A stretch of 64,000 bases of DNA from the NCBI RefSeq assembly GCF_018881635.1, contig NZ_JACVPY010000002.1:1505795-1569794 (forward strand). The letters are read 5' to 3'. Positions 1 through 10,329 of the stretch are shown one piece after another (within the stretch, counting starts at the first letter, position 1; every line of letters starts with the position of its first letter). The position numbers and the translations under genes were made by a program. This DNA comes from Polynucleobacter sp. UB-Piko-W3 (GTDB lineage Bacteria; Pseudomonadota; Gammaproteobacteria; Burkholderiales; Burkholderiaceae). The notes under the pieces are model-generated. The model saw only the letters and a program-made list of their open reading frames with translations. It was not told where the DNA came from and made no database searches.

Positions 1-1267
1 CCCAAGCAGAATGACCAATGCGTAGACGTAAATTACCAATCGCGTCATTCACCACCTTTTCTTTATCAGCACCGAAGAAAATAATGTCGCCATCTTTAGC
101 GCCAGTACGTTTTAAGATGCCCTCAATTGCTGCATCATGCAAATTCTTGACGATCGGAGATTGCAAACCATTGCGACCTTCAGCAACCGAGTTCACCTTA
201 ATCCAGGCCAAACCTTTGGCACCATAGATGCTAACGAACTGAGTGTAGTCATCAATCTCACTCCGACTAATCTCAGCACCACCAGGGACACATAAGCCGA
301 CTACACGGCCGCCCTCTTGGTTTGCAGCGCCTGAGAAGACCTTGAAATCGACATCTTTCATCAAATCAGTCAACTCCGTGAACTCAAAGCTCACCCGCAG
401 ATCTGGCTTGTCGGATCCAAAGCGTGCCATACCCTCTGAATAAGGCATAGTTGGGAATGGATTGGGTAATTCAACATTCATCGTCTTCTTGAAAATATGA
501 CGAATCATGTTTTCAAAGAGCTCTCGAATCTCTAGCTCGCTTAAGAAAGCTGTTTCACAGTCAATCTGCGTAAATTCAGGCTGGCGATCTGCGCGCAAAT
601 CTTCATCGCGAAAGCATTTAGTAATTTGGTAGTAACGATCAAAGCCAGCTACCATCAACAGCTGTTTAAATAACTGTGGAGATTGTGGCAATGCAAAGAA
701 TTGGCCATCATGCATACGGGAGGGGACCAAGTAATCACGGGCACCTTCTGGCGTACTCTTGGTCAACATCGGAGTTTCGATATCAATAAAACCAGCCTCA
801 TCTAAATAGCGGCGGCACTCCATTGCAACGTTGTAACGCAAACGTAAGTTCTTCTGCATTTGAGGGCGGCGTAAATCTAATACTCGATGAGTTAAACGTG
901 TTGTCTCAGATAAATTCTCATCATCAATCTGAAATGGTGGAGTTACAGAAGCATTCAAGATCACAAGGTTGTAACAAAGGATTTCTACTTTTCCGCTAGC
1001 TAGATCATTATTTTCAGTTCCAGCAGGACGTGCGCGCACAAGTCCTTTAATCTGAATGCAGAACTCGCTTCGCACTTGCTCGGCCAAAGTAAACATCTCA
1101 GGACGATCCGGGTCGCATACTATCTGGACAAAACCTTCACGGTCACGCAAATCAATAAAGATCACGCCTCCATGGTCACGGCGGCGATTCACCCATCCGG
1201 CAAGGGTTACTTCTTTACCAATCAGTGAATCGGTTACCTGTCCACAGGTATGGCTTCGCATCGACAT
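1..1267 (-). CDS. aspS: Aspartyl-tRNA synthetase, partial (N-terminal ~422 residues)
   Basis: Charges tRNA-Asp with aspartate in the cytoplasm (class II synthetase). The frame is open to the window edge, so roughly the last 170-180 residues of the usual ~600 lie outside. Translating the minus strand from the ATG at 1267 gives an N-terminal OB-fold anticodon-binding domain (residues about 1-110, including [19 protein letters not shown]), then the class II core with motif 2 around [16 protein letters not shown] near residue 220, and the bacterial insertion domain. A second in-frame ATG two codons later is an alternative start. The DUF502 gene ends only 16 bases upstream, so the two are probably cotranscribed. 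Family identity is clear; whether the enzyme is discriminating for tRNA-Asp cannot be judged here. Confidence 0.95.
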   Translation of the reverse strand, partial: MSMRSHTCGQVTDSLIGKEVTLAGWVNRRRDHGGVIFIDLRDREGFVQIVCDPDRPEMFTLAEQVRSEFCIQIKGLVRARPAGTENNDLASGKVEILCYNLVILNASVTPPFQIDDENLSETTRLTHRVLDLRRPQMQKNLRLRYNVAMECRRYLDEAGFIDIETPMLTKSTPEGARDYLVPSRMHDGQFFALPQSPQLFKQLLMVAGFDRYYQITKCFRDEDLRADRQPEFTQIDCETAFLSELEIRELFENMIRHIFKKTMNVELPNPFPTMPYSEGMARFGSDKPDLRVSFEFTELTDLMKDVDFKVFSGAANQEGGRVVGLCVPGGAEISRSEIDDYTQFVSIYGAKGLAWIKVNSVAEGRNGLQSPIVKNLHDAAIEGILKRTGAKDGDIIFFGADKEKVVNDAIGNLRLRIGHSAW

Positions 1268-1283
1268 AACAATTTCCTATAAA

Positions 1284-1937
1284 TCAAAGATGGCGTGGTG
1301 ACTGGGGTGCAGGCAATCCACTAGAACTATTGGGAGGTACAGAGCCCATTGAAACGATATGTTTCAATGCTTCTTCTACGCTCATCTCCAGTTCAATCGT
1401 TTGAGCACGCGGCACAATCATGAAAAAACCAGAGGTAGGATTTGGAGTAGTAGGCAAGAATACGTTTACATAATCCTCACCCAATTTAGCAGTCACTTCT
1501 CGTGCAGGAGCGCCTGTTTGAAAAGCGATTACCCAAGAATCGGCATGAGGGTAACGGATCAATAAGGCCTTACTAAAGGCTTGACCGCTTCCAGAAAATA
1601 AAGTGGATGAAACCTGCTGAACACTGGAATAAATTGAACGCACAATCGGAATACGATTGACAAACTTATCCCAAATCTTTAACCACCATTGACCAGCAAA
1701 ACTAATCGCCAGTAATCCGGTGAACATAATGACTGCAATCACAATCAATATTCCAACGCCTGGAAGCTCACGGAAATGCTGAAAATCTAATGCGGTATCA
1801 CTTGGAAGAACCACGATAATGGCATGCATCACCGAGCCATATACGCTGTCTAGCAAACCTAAGCCCCACCCAATCACCCAAACGGTGATTGCTAGCGGTG
1901 CCCAAACCAGGATGCCTGCGATAAAGTATTTTTTCAT
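1284..1937 (-). CDS. DUF502 family inner-membrane protein
   Basis: A 217-residue membrane protein with two hydrophobic segments, about residues 4-30 and 60-85, followed by a soluble region with the DUF502 pattern (WWLKIWDKFVNRIPIVRSIY, then GEDYVNVFLPTTPNPTSGF and SVEEALKHIVSMG). The molecular function of the family is unknown. It lies between ubiB and aspS on the same strand, 16 bases before aspS, a position conserved in betaproteobacteria. The C-terminus ends in a Pro/Ser-rich tail. The ATG at 1937 follows a 52-base gap after ubiB. Confidence 0.85.
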   Translation of the reverse strand: MKKYFIAGILVWAPLAITVWVIGWGLGLLDSVYGSVMHAIIVVLPSDTALDFQHFRELPGVGILIVIAVIMFTGLLAISFAGQWWLKIWDKFVNRIPIVRSIYSSVQQVSSTLFSGSGQAFSKALLIRYPHADSWVIAFQTGAPAREVTAKLGEDYVNVFLPTTPNPTSGFFMIVPRAQTIELEMSVEEALKHIVSMGSVPPNSSSGLPAPQSPRHL

Positions 1938-1989
1938 GTGTTCTGCCTAGCCCGCTATTTTAGCGGTTTAGAGCCCAATCAGCCAAAGA

Positions 1990-3576
1990 CTAGTAAATAC
2001 CTAGGCTGATAATCAAAATTCCAGCTAAAAAACCACCAGCAAAGAGCAAGGCGCCCGCCACGAGACGATGAGTTCGCCTTTCTTCGAGTAAAAGCGCTTT
2101 TAGGGCCTCTAGCTCGCCATTTTGATCTTTTGTCTGATCGCGACCTTGCACTAGGGCATCAGCAATCAAACGGGGCAAAGTTGGCAGAATCTTGGCCCAA
2201 GAAGGTGCCTCCGTTTTTAAGCCCTCAATTAAGCCACGCCAACCCAATTGCTTACTGATCCATTTTTCTAAGATAGGCTTAGCGGTTTTCCATAGATCCA
2301 GGTCGGGGTCTAATTGGCGCGCCAGACCTTCGACATTTAAGAGCGTTTTTTGTAAGAGCGTTAACTGCGGTTGAATTTCTATCTTAAAGCGGCGCGATGT
2401 TTGAAATAAACGCAACAAAACTAAGCCAAGAGAAATCTCTTTGAGCGGGCGGTCAAAGTAAGGTTCGCACACTGAACGTACTGCACCTTCTAATTCTTCA
2501 ACCCGAGTATCGGCAGGTACCCAACCTGATTCGACATGCAGCTCTGCAACCCGACGGTAATCACGATTAAAGAAAGCCAAGAAATTCAGCGCTAAATAAT
2601 TTTTATCGGATTCGCTCAGCGCACCAACAATGCCAAAGTCTAAAGAAATAAAGCGGCCGAATGTTTCTGGCTCAAGGCTAATCATGATGTTTCCAGGATG
2701 CATATCTGCGTGGAAAAATCCATGCTCAAACACTTGAGTGAAAAATATCTCAACACCATCCGCAGCTAACTTTTTGAAATCGACTCCAGCCGCTCCTAGC
2801 TCTGCAATTCTTCCAATAGAGATGCCATACATCCTCTCCATCACAATCACATTGGTATGGCATAGATCCCAATACATCTCTGGAATCATTAACTGCTGTG
2901 AATCTTCAAAATTTCTGCGTAGCTGACTTGAATTGGAAGCTTCGCGCATTAAATCCAATTCATCATGGAGATAAGTATCAAACTCAGCAACATTCTCACG
3001 AGGCTTTAATCGACGCCCGTCTTCAGAGCTTTTTTCGATAACCTTCGCTAAGTCATACATCAAGGCGATATCGCCCTCAATCACCGGCAGAATGCCAGGT
3101 CGCAAGACTTTAATAGCAACCGCTTTACGATCCCATTCTGGATGTTTTTCAGTGGCACGCAAAATTCCAAAATGGACTTGTGCAACAGAGGCACTCGCTA
3201 CAGGTGTCGCATCAAAACTAATAAAGACTTCCTCGATCGGCTGACCTAATGCTTTTTCAATTAAGCGGCGTGACTCTTCATTAGAAAATGGCGGAACTTG
3301 GTCCTGTAGCTTTGCTAACTCGTCAGCAATATCTTCTGGCAATAAATCTCGACGCGTTGAAAGCACTTGTCCAAACTTCACAAAGATTGGGCCAAGAGCT
3401 TCTAGCGTCAAACGAATACGCTCTCCCCTAGGCAAGCCTACACCAGGTGAAGTCCAACAGACAACGGTGAGGGCGCCTTTACTAATTCCTGGCTTGAGAA
3501 TATCGCGCAAAAGCGGCAATAAGCCATAACGCCAAGCAGTAAAGAAAATAAAACAAAGACGAGCAATTCGACGCAC
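1990..3576 (-). CDS. ubiB: UbiB, ABC1/ADCK-type atypical kinase of ubiquinone biosynthesis
   Basis: Membrane-associated protein-kinase-like ATPase needed for ubiquinone synthesis, thought to support the soluble Ubi complex. The hallmark KxGQ motif is present ([15 protein letters not shown], residues 66-80), as are the VAIKVLRPG lysine strand, the MHPGNIMI catalytic loop and the LDFGIVG metal-binding motif. Two C-terminal transmembrane segments end the protein ([20 protein letters not shown]). Length 528 is normal. The start is GTG at 3576, three bases after the ubiJ stop, implying translational coupling. Its neighbours ubiJ and ubiE belong to the same pathway. Confidence 0.95.
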   Translation of the reverse strand: MRRIARLCFIFFTAWRYGLLPLLRDILKPGISKGALTVVCWTSPGVGLPRGERIRLTLEALGPIFVKFGQVLSTRRDLLPEDIADELAKLQDQVPPFSNEESRRLIEKALGQPIEEVFISFDATPVASASVAQVHFGILRATEKHPEWDRKAVAIKVLRPGILPVIEGDIALMYDLAKVIEKSSEDGRRLKPRENVAEFDTYLHDELDLMREASNSSQLRRNFEDSQQLMIPEMYWDLCHTNVIVMERMYGISIGRIAELGAAGVDFKKLAADGVEIFFTQVFEHGFFHADMHPGNIMISLEPETFGRFISLDFGIVGALSESDKNYLALNFLAFFNRDYRRVAELHVESGWVPADTRVEELEGAVRSVCEPYFDRPLKEISLGLVLLRLFQTSRRFKIEIQPQLTLLQKTLLNVEGLARQLDPDLDLWKTAKPILEKWISKQLGWRGLIEGLKTEAPSWAKILPTLPRLIADALVQGRDQTKDQNGELEALKALLLEERRTHRLVAGALLFAGGFLAGILIISLGIY

Positions 3577-3579
3577 GAT

Positions 3580-4200
3580 TTATCTAGCCTTTTGCTCTAA
3601 GTGTTGAATACGCTTCTCGATTCTATCCACAGATTCGCGTAACTCATTTATTACGGATTTATGAGCTATAAAGTCTCGTTTGTTCAAAAGCACTTTTCTT
3701 TCTTCACTGACATACTCAACGACATTGTCCAGCAAATCGGAAGCGGCGGAACGAGATGCTGAGACAAACTTTTTACCTTGTCTCACAGCAAAGTTTGCCG
3801 GCGCATCACCAACTAAACGAGCCAAATCTTCTTCATACTCCCAACGAAGCTGACCGGCTAAGCGGCCTATTAATTGAGCTAAGTCTGCATCACCAGTAAG
3901 CTTCACAGCTTTAAAAGCTTGCTCACGCAAGCTACCTGAACTTGCTGCTAAATCGCCCAATGCTTTACTTGAAACTTCTAAAGTCAAAGAGGGGCTATCA
4001 GCCTCTTTTAAAACGCCTAAGTAGCCAGTAGGCGCAATCTCAAATCCAAGCTCACCCAAAGGCAATTGAAGCAAAATCGTTTTGCCAGTATGTTTAGCCA
4101 ATTCTGCTGATGCCCAAGGCTCACTCCCTAATACATGGTTGATTCCGCGGCAAGCAGCCCCAGCAGCAATGGTATGGGTAGAGGATAAATGCGTATTCAT
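3580..4200 (-). CDS. ubiJ: UbiJ-like SCP2-domain accessory factor of ubiquinone biosynthesis
   Basis: A 206-residue soluble protein with an SCP2-like lipid-binding domain (about residues 15-125, with VSSKALGDLA and AVKLTGDADLAQLIGRLAGQLRWEYEEDLARLVGD) and a C-terminal helical coiled coil (LRESVDRIEKRIQHLEQKAR). This matches UbiJ/YigP, which binds hydrophobic ubiquinone intermediates in the cytosolic Ubi metabolon. Position directly before ubiB (stop-to-start three bases) and two genes after ubiE supports the call. The ATG at 4200 lies beside a terminator hairpin, so readthrough or an internal promoter must supply transcription. Confidence 0.85.
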   Translation of the reverse strand: MNTHLSSTHTIAAGAACRGINHVLGSEPWASAELAKHTGKTILLQLPLGELGFEIAPTGYLGVLKEADSPSLTLEVSSKALGDLAASSGSLREQAFKAVKLTGDADLAQLIGRLAGQLRWEYEEDLARLVGDAPANFAVRQGKKFVSASRSAASDLLDNVVEYVSEERKVLLNKRDFIAHKSVINELRESVDRIEKRIQHLEQKAR

Positions 4201-4206
4201 AAGTGT

Positions 4207-4234
4207 AAAAAACCCGCACTAGTGCGGGTTTTCC
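4207..4234 (-). terminator. Rho-independent terminator after the Tim44-like gene
   Basis: A perfect 12-bp inverted repeat occupies 4209-4232 (stem AAAACCCGCACT). On the minus strand it is followed by a run of T (TTTTTTACACTT), as expected for a terminator of the gene ending at 4254. It sits between the Tim44-like gene and ubiJ, which runs the same way, so it may attenuate rather than fully separate the two. Confidence 0.75.
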
Positions 4235-4253
4235 AATGGAAAGTACCTAGAGC

Positions 4254-5159
4254 TTAAACTAACTGCGAGATACCCGCTAGTACCCAGCCTCCTGGGCCCT
4301 CTACTGGCTTACTTAAATTCCAGATTTCAGAGAAGTCGCTTGCCGGAGCGCCTACTTGCTCACGAATCATGCCGCTGAACTGAATACTACAGAAATAATG
4401 CGCATCTACAGTCTCAATACCAATGAGCTGGGCATTAATGGTAACTACATCAGTTTGATTGGTAGTATCGGTCCGACCTGCTAGATCCTGTTGAATTGTG
4501 GCGAACATATCCGGTGTCGTAAATTCACGCAAGGCAACAAGATCGCCCTGATCCCAAGCTTTTTGCAAAGTAGAAAAGTACTGCTTTGCGTTCTCCAAAA
4601 AACTCCGCTCATCAAAACCGGGTGGTAATGTTGATTGAAATGCCGGAGCCTCAGCGCTCACGCCACCAAAGGCATTTGCAGCTGGCGTAAAAGCGGGCTC
4701 ATGTCTAGGGGCTTGCTCAATACTAGTTCTCTGTAGACCACCCGCTGGAGCATTAGCAGCGCTACCTGCACCAGAAAAGGATGGGAGCAATCTACGAATC
4801 ACAAACATGATGGCAAAGCCTGCCAACACAGCAATTAAGAGTCCAGTAATCATGGAGGATGCACCCTCCCCTAAACCGAAATGAGATAAAAGATAGCCAA
4901 TACCTAAACCGGCAGCTAAGCCACCTAAGAGACCGCCCATACCACCAAAGCGGCTAGGTGCTTGAGGAGCTGGAGCAGGAGCGGCTGGCTGAGCTTGCTG
5001 TGCAGGCTTTTGTGCTGGAGCAGCCTGCTTTTGCATTGGTGCGCTTGGCGCTTTTCCAACGCTCTTGCCATTACCCAAACGGGCAGCATCAACATGGCCA
5101 ACAGTTGCAAATACCAAAGTAAGACTTAGTAGAACTGCTTTGAAAAAATGCTTATTCAT
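4254..5159 (-). CDS. Tim44-like domain membrane protein
   Basis: A 301-residue protein with an N-terminal signal or anchor segment (residues about 1-25, ending VGHVDA), an Ala/Pro/Gln-rich linker (about 36-70), a Gly-rich hydrophobic stretch (GGMGGLLGGLAAGLGIGYLL), a second membrane segment (GLLIAVLAGFAIMFVIRRLL) and a C-terminal Tim44-like domain (about 185-301, NTF2-like fold). Proteins of this layout are common in betaproteobacteria next to ubiE, but their role is not established; the Tim44 name reflects fold similarity only. A strong Shine-Dalgarno (AGAGGGAG) precedes the ATG at 5159. A terminator follows the gene. Confidence 0.85.
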   Translation of the reverse strand: MNKHFFKAVLLSLTLVFATVGHVDAARLGNGKSVGKAPSAPMQKQAAPAQKPAQQAQPAAPAPAPQAPSRFGGMGGLLGGLAAGLGIGYLLSHFGLGEGASSMITGLLIAVLAGFAIMFVIRRLLPSFSGAGSAANAPAGGLQRTSIEQAPRHEPAFTPAANAFGGVSAEAPAFQSTLPPGFDERSFLENAKQYFSTLQKAWDQGDLVALREFTTPDMFATIQQDLAGRTDTTNQTDVVTINAQLIGIETVDAHYFCSIQFSGMIREQVGAPASDFSEIWNLSKPVEGPGGWVLAGISQLV

Positions 5160-5226
5160 CTTTATGACTCCCTCTAATAACTTCTGAATTACTTTAATTT
5201 ATAAGCGCTTAAAAGCTATATAACTG

Positions 5227-5970
5227 TCAGTATTTAACACCAATATGTAAGGCAACGATACCCCCAGTCATCCTATGGGTTTCTACTTCATCAAAACCCA
5301 CACCCAGCATCATTTCTTTGAGGGTTTGCGCATCGGGGTGCATCCGGATAGATTCTGCCAAATAGCGATAGCTTTCTGAATCTTGCGCAATCTTATCGCC
5401 CAACCAAGGCAAGACCTTGAAAGAATAGGTGTCATATGCAGGCTGCAAAAATGCATCGGGCTTAGAGAACTCCAACACCAGAACTCGTCCACCCGGCTTA
5501 ATCACCCGACACATTTCACCTAATGCCACTTCTTTATGGGTCATATTGCGCAAACCAAACGCTACGGTGACAACATCAAAATGATTATTTGGAAACGGAA
5601 TCTTTTCAGCATCAAACTGTACGCAAGGTAAGGCCATGCCGCGGTCTAATAAGCGATCACGCCCCACACCCAACATCGACGCATTAATGTCACTTAACCA
5701 AACTTGAGCGTCAGGATTAATACCCCAATCTGCTGCCTTGGCAAATGCTGCTGCAAGATCGCCAGTACCTCCAGCGATATCTAAAACCTTTTGTCCTGAC
5801 CGAACATTTGCACGCGCAATCGTGATTTTTTTCCAAACACGATGCAAACCAAATGACATTAAGTCATTCATCACATCATATTTGTTTGCTACTGAATGAA
5901 ATACCTCGGCAACCTTGCCGGCTTTTTCAGCCTCATCAACGCTTTGATAACCAAAATGAGTTTTACTCAT
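5227..5970 (-). CDS. ubiE: UbiE, ubiquinone/menaquinone C-methyltransferase
   Basis: SAM-dependent methyltransferase that converts 2-methoxy-6-polyprenyl-benzoquinol to its 5-methyl form in ubiquinone synthesis. The family signature [17 protein letters not shown] and the SAM-binding [14 protein letters not shown] are clear, as are FGLRNMTHK and EFSKP further on. I start it at the ATG at 5970 ([10 protein letters not shown]..., 247 residues), the usual UbiE N-terminus, which overlaps the preceding stop as TAATG. A GTG five codons upstream is possible but would lie inside the DUF971 gene. Confidence 0.96.
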   Translation of the reverse strand: MSKTHFGYQSVDEAEKAGKVAEVFHSVANKYDVMNDLMSFGLHRVWKKITIARANVRSGQKVLDIAGGTGDLAAAFAKAADWGINPDAQVWLSDINASMLGVGRDRLLDRGMALPCVQFDAEKIPFPNNHFDVVTVAFGLRNMTHKEVALGEMCRVIKPGGRVLVLEFSKPDAFLQPAYDTYSFKVLPWLGDKIAQDSESYRYLAESIRMHPDAQTLKEMMLGVGFDEVETHRMTGGIVALHIGVKY

Positions 5971-6356
5971 TAGTGACTTCCACAAGAATGGCCAGCGACA
6001 TTCATAGGCGCATCACGATCAAGGCCTGCGGCCGCCAATTTATCTAAATGCTCTTTCCATAACTGTTCTTGATTCTCACAGAGGTACTGCAAGTAATCCC
6101 AAGAATAGAGGCCTGAATCATGGCCATCAGAAAAGCTAGGCTTTAGTGCGTAATGTCCAACTGGCTCAAGGTTAGCAATCAAAACATCGCGCTTACCAGT
6201 TTGCAAAGTCTCCTGTCCTGGTCCGTGACCCTGAACTTCTGCTGAAGGTGACAGTACCCTCAAAAACTCAAAAGGAAGACGATAGATATTGCCATTTTCA
6301 TAAGAGAGCTCAAGCACCTTAGATTGCTGATGTACCACGATATTATTCGGAATCAT
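5970..6356 (-). CDS. DUF971 (GBBH-like N-terminal domain) protein
   Basis: A 128-residue protein composed mostly of a DUF971 domain (residues about 8-100, with [19 protein letters not shown] and the conserved [14 protein letters not shown]). This domain is also found at the N-terminus of gamma-butyrobetaine hydroxylase and attached to ApbC/Mrp Fe-S carriers; its bacterial role is unsettled. The extreme C-terminus GHSCGSH is rich in possible metal ligands. The ATG at 6356 overlaps the upstream oxidoreductase stop as TAATG, and its own stop overlaps the ubiE start, so the three genes are tightly coupled. Confidence 0.85.
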   Translation of the reverse strand: MIPNNIVVHQQSKVLELSYENGNIYRLPFEFLRVLSPSAEVQGHGPGQETLQTGKRDVLIANLEPVGHYALKPSFSDGHDSGLYSWDYLQYLCENQEQLWKEHLDKLAAAGLDRDAPMNVAGHSCGSH

Positions 6357-9300
6357 TAAACGAGAACCCTTTCAATACCACCCTGATTTGCTTTAGCAAC
6401 ATAATCTTGCATCCAATTTTCACCAAGTAATTTATTGGCCATCTCCACCACAATGTAATCAGCAGTGGTATCGCTATCTGAATCGAAACGGCTTAAGCCC
6501 TGCAAACAAGATGGGCAGCTTGTCAATACTTTGACATCGCCAGCAGGGCTGTCCTTACGTAATTCATTCGCAGCTTTTTTCATCTCAATTTCCTTACGGA
6601 AGCGAACCTGGGTCGAGATGTCTGGCCTTGTAACGGCCAAGGTTCCAGACTCGCCGCAGCAACGATCATTCTTCAAAATCGATTTACCATCCTCTAATTG
6701 AATCAACTCATTTACGGTCTTCAAGGGATCCTGTAACTTCATTGGAGAATGGCAAGGATCGTGATACATATACTTCACTCCGGTGACTCCAGATAGCTTG
6801 ACGCCTTTTTCTGCCAAGTACTCATGAATATCAATGATGCGACAACCTGGGAAGATCTGTTCGAACTGATAACCGGCTAACTGGTCATAACAAGTTCCGC
6901 AGGAGACCACGACGGTCTTGATGTCTAAGTAATTCAGAGTATTGGCAACCCGATGAAATAAGACACGGTTATCCGTAATCATCTTGTCAGCTTTATCAAA
7001 ATCACCATTACCACGCTGTGGATAGCCGCAACATAAATAACCTGGCGGCAATACTGTTTGTACACCAACATTCCACAGCATTGCTTGCGTTGCTAGGCCC
7101 ACTTGCGAGAAGAGGCGCTCAGATCCACAGCCCGGGAAGTAAAACACAGCTTCGGTATCAGCAGAAGTCGTCTTTGGGTCGCGAATAATTGGTACATAGT
7201 TTGCATCTTCGATATCTAATAAAGCACGGGCAGTTTTTTTAGGCAGATTACCTGGCATCTTCTTATTGACAAAGAAAATAACCTGCTCTTTTATGCTCGG
7301 CTTTCCTACAGTTGCAGGTGGATGTACGGTTTGCTTCTTGGCAAACTTGCGAAAAATATCGTTACCTAAACGCTGCAACTGATAACCCCAGCCAATCATG
7401 GTCTTGCGAGCCAAATTAATCGTTTCTGGACTAGTAGCATTCAAGAAGAACATCGATGCCGCTGTACCAGGATTAAAGCGCTGCTGACCCATCTTACGTA
7501 AGAGGTTGCGCATATTCATTGAGACATCACCAAAGTCAATATTGACTGGACAAGGTGTCAGACACTTATGGCAAACAGTACAGTGTGCTGCCACATCATC
7601 AAACATTTCCCAATGGCGAATGGAAACACCACGACGGGTTTGCTCTTCATACAAAAAGGCTTCTATTAATAATGAAGTAGCCAAAATTTTGTCGCGTGGG
7701 CTGTACAGTAAATTAGCGCGTGGAACGTGAGTAGCGCAGACAGGCTTGCACTTACCGCAGCGCAGGCAATCCTTCACGCTATCAGCAATCGCTCCGATAT
7801 CACTTTGCTGCATGATGATGGACTCATGTCCCATTAAACCAAAGCTCGGCGTATAGGCCATACTCAGATCCGCATGCGGCATCAGCTTACCCTTATTAAA
7901 CCTGCCTTCAGGGTCAACACGATTCTTATAACTCCGAAAATCTTTTAATTCCGCTTCAGTTAAATACTCAAGCTTAGTAATGCCAATCCCGTGCTCACCA
8001 GAAATCACGCCATCTAAAGATCGAGCCAATTTCATAATGCGATCGACTGAGTGGTGTGCATCTTGCAACATCTCATAGTCATCCGAGTTCACTGGAATAT
8101 TGGTGTGTACATTGCCGTCACCAGCATGCATGTGCAAAGCCACGAATACCCGTTTGCGCAAAATAGTTTTATGAATTGCCTCAAGCTTAGCCAGAATAGG
8201 TTCAAATGCTAGGCCGCCAAAAATAATACGCAGTTCAGAGCGGACTTCTTCTTTCCATGAGGCGCGCAAACTGTAATTTTGTAGTTGCGGGAAATAGGTA
8301 TCCATCTGCGTCAGCCAATCAGCCCAGCGACTACGTACCTTGGTAATAAGGTCTAGAGCCTGCTGAACACGATCTCCCAAGATTTCTGCTGTTGGTATCT
8401 CGTATTCTTGATCGCTCTTACCTAATGGCAAAGTGCTCTTTTTCAAAAATAATTCAAGACCATCAAGCACTTGCAATTTGTTCTTTAGGGACAATTCGAT
8501 ATTGATACGATCAATGCCATCGGTGTACTCGCCCATCCGCGGCAATGGAATCACAACGTCTTCATTGATCTTAAATGCATTGGTATGGCGAGCAATCGCT
8601 GCTGTACGAGCGCGATCTAACCAAAACTTTTTACGAGCCTCTGCACTGACTGCAACAAAGCCTTCACCAACACGCAAGTTCGCCATCCGCACTACTTCGC
8701 TAGTAGCTGCCGCTACCTCTGCTTCATTATCGCCAGCAATATCTCCAATTAAGACCATCTTGGGCAAGCTATTGCGCTTAGATTTTGTGGAGTAACCAAC
8801 CGCCTTTAAGTAGCGATCATCCAAATGCTCAAGGCCAGCCAAAATGGGTCCGCCCTGTTTACTTAAGTCATCTAAGTAAGCTTTAATTTCTACAATACTC
8901 GGAATAGCCTCGCGTGCCTGTCCAAAGAACTCGAGGCAAACCGTCCGCATGAACGCGGGCATGCGATGCAAGATCCAAGTTGCGCTGGTAATTAATCCGT
9001 CGCAACCTTCTTTTTGAATGCCAGGTAAGCCAGATAAAAATTTATCTGTTACGTCTTTACCCAAGCCTTCTTTTCGGAAACGCTTGCCTTCAACTTCTAA
9101 TAATTCGGTTTTCAAAATCCGTTGGCCAGGCTCACTATTGCCATCAGACCATGTCAGCTGAAAGCGGACAGTGGCAACATCATGAATCTTGCCAAGGTTA
9201 TGTTCAAGACGCTCCACATCCAACCAATTACCTTGTGGATCAACCATGCGCCAGCTTGCAAGATTATCTAAAGCAGTTCCCCAAAGAACTGCTTTTTTTC

Positions 9301-10195
9301 CGCCAGCATTCATCGCGATATTGCCACCAATACAGCTTGCATCTGCAGAAGTAGGATCTACTGCAAATACAAGTCCGGCCCGTTCTGCAGCATCAGATAC
9401 ACGACGGGTTACAACTCCTGCGCCAGTAAAAATAGTGGGCACATCATGATCAAGACCAGGCAAACGCTTACTCTTTACAATATCTATTTGCTCAAGCTTC
9501 TCAGTATTAATCACCGCAGACATCGCATATAGAGGAATAGCGCCGCCGGTATAGCCAGTGCCGCCTCCCCGAGGAATGATCGTGAGACCTAATTCAACAC
9601 AGGCTCTAACTAAGCCCGGAATTTCAGACTCGTAATCAGGCTTCAGAACAACTAATGGGTACTCCACCCGCCAGTCAGTTGCATCTGTCACATGTGCAGC
9701 ACGTGATATACCATCAAAACAAATATTGTCACTAGCAGTGTGGCGTCCTAATTCTTTATTGGCACGCTTACGAATTTGCTCAACTTCTTTAAAACCGTTT
9801 TCAAAACTTTCAATCGCGCCATAAGCAGCACTTAATAAAATTTCTACTTGATCAGCTGAGTCACCACTATTCCGTTTTTTTACTTCGCCCAGACGATGCC
9901 ATAAAGCATCGATCAATTGTTTGCGTCGATCAGGGCTATCTAATAAATCATCCTGCAAGAATGGATTGCGTTGAACTACCCAAATATCACCCAAGATTTC
10001 AAACAACATCCGTGCAGAGCGGCCAGTTCGTCGGACGCCACGCAAATCATTCAGAACGCGCCATGACTCCTCGCCCAACAAGCGAATAACAATCTCTCGA
10101 TCAGAAAAGGAGGTGTAGTTATAGGGAATTTCACGAAGACGGGGGGAATCCGCCTCAGCGTCCAACAACCGGTTCAAAGCTAGTGGGGCATTCAT
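6356..10195 (-). CDS. Giant FAD-linked oxidase / Fe-S oxidoreductase fusion (DUF3683 type)
   Basis: A 1279-residue protein joining parts that are often separate subunits (GlcD/GlcF or Dld-like). The N-terminal ~150 residues fit DUF3683. An FAD-binding PCMH domain follows ([12 protein letters not shown] near residue 205), then an FAD-oxidase C-terminal domain ([10 protein letters not shown] near 685, GEHGIGITK near 730). Two 4Fe-4S motifs come next, [11 protein letters not shown] near 807 and [12 protein letters not shown] near 868. Finally there are CCG-type heterodisulfide-reductase domains (YFPGCG near 1018, [27 protein letters not shown]). It probably oxidises a 2-hydroxy acid and passes electrons to quinone, but the substrate cannot be told. 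It heads the operon that runs into DUF971 and ubiE. Confidence 0.88.
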   Translation of the reverse strand: MNAPLALNRLLDAEADSPRLREIPYNYTSFSDREIVIRLLGEESWRVLNDLRGVRRTGRSARMLFEILGDIWVVQRNPFLQDDLLDSPDRRKQLIDALWHRLGEVKKRNSGDSADQVEILLSAAYGAIESFENGFKEVEQIRKRANKELGRHTASDNICFDGISRAAHVTDATDWRVEYPLVVLKPDYESEIPGLVRACVELGLTIIPRGGGTGYTGGAIPLYAMSAVINTEKLEQIDIVKSKRLPGLDHDVPTIFTGAGVVTRRVSDAAERAGLVFAVDPTSADASCIGGNIAMNAGGKKAVLWGTALDNLASWRMVDPQGNWLDVERLEHNLGKIHDVATVRFQLTWSDGNSEPGQRILKTELLEVEGKRFRKEGLGKDVTDKFLSGLPGIQKEGCDGLITSATWILHRMPAFMRTVCLEFFGQAREAIPSIVEIKAYLDDLSKQGGPILAGLEHLDDRYLKAVGYSTKSKRNSLPKMVLIGDIAGDNEAEVAAATSEVVRMANLRVGEGFVAVSAEARKKFWLDRARTAAIARHTNAFKINEDVVIPLPRMGEYTDGIDRINIELSLKNKLQVLDGLELFLKKSTLPLGKSDQEYEIPTAEILGDRVQQALDLITKVRSRWADWLTQMDTYFPQLQNYSLRASWKEEVRSELRIIFGGLAFEPILAKLEAIHKTILRKRVFVALHMHAGDGNVHTNIPVNSDDYEMLQDAHHSVDRIMKLARSLDGVISGEHGIGITKLEYLTEAELKDFRSYKNRVDPEGRFNKGKLMPHADLSMAYTPSFGLMGHESIIMQQSDIGAIADSVKDCLRCGKCKPVCATHVPRANLLYSPRDKILATSLLIEAFLYEEQTRRGVSIRHWEMFDDVAAHCTVCHKCLTPCPVNIDFGDVSMNMRNLLRKMGQQRFNPGTAASMFFLNATSPETINLARKTMIGWGYQLQRLGNDIFRKFAKKQTVHPPATVGKPSIKEQVIFFVNKKMPGNLPKKTARALLDIEDANYVPIIRDPKTTSADTEAVFYFPGCGSERLFSQVGLATQAMLWNVGVQTVLPPGYLCCGYPQRGNGDFDKADKMITDNRVLFHRVANTLNYLDIKTVVVSCGTCYDQLAGYQFEQIFPGCRIIDIHEYLAEKGVKLSGVTGVKYMYHDPCHSPMKLQDPLKTVNELIQLEDGKSILKNDRCCGESGTLAVTRPDISTQVRFRKEIEMKKAANELRKDSPAGDVKVLTSCPSCLQGLSRFDSDSDTTADYIVVEMANKLLGENWMQDYVAKANQGGIERVLV

Positions 10196-10329
10196 AGCGA
10201 CATATTTGGTAAATAAGCATTTTAATTGAGCGAACCTGATAGTGGCAGGAAAAGGTGAAAGTCGCTCCCTGAAGAGATAAAACCTTGCAAATCTAAGGGC
10301 TTAGGAGCCATCCGTGGTACGCTCATTGG

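Noticed and set aside
1056..1301. Plus-strand frame of 81 codons opposite aspS
   Set aside because: It lies antisense to clear aspS coding sequence and has no family likeness.
8433..8795. Plus-strand frame of 120 codons inside the FAD oxidase gene
   Set aside because: It is an antisense shadow of a conserved coding region, with low-complexity composition.
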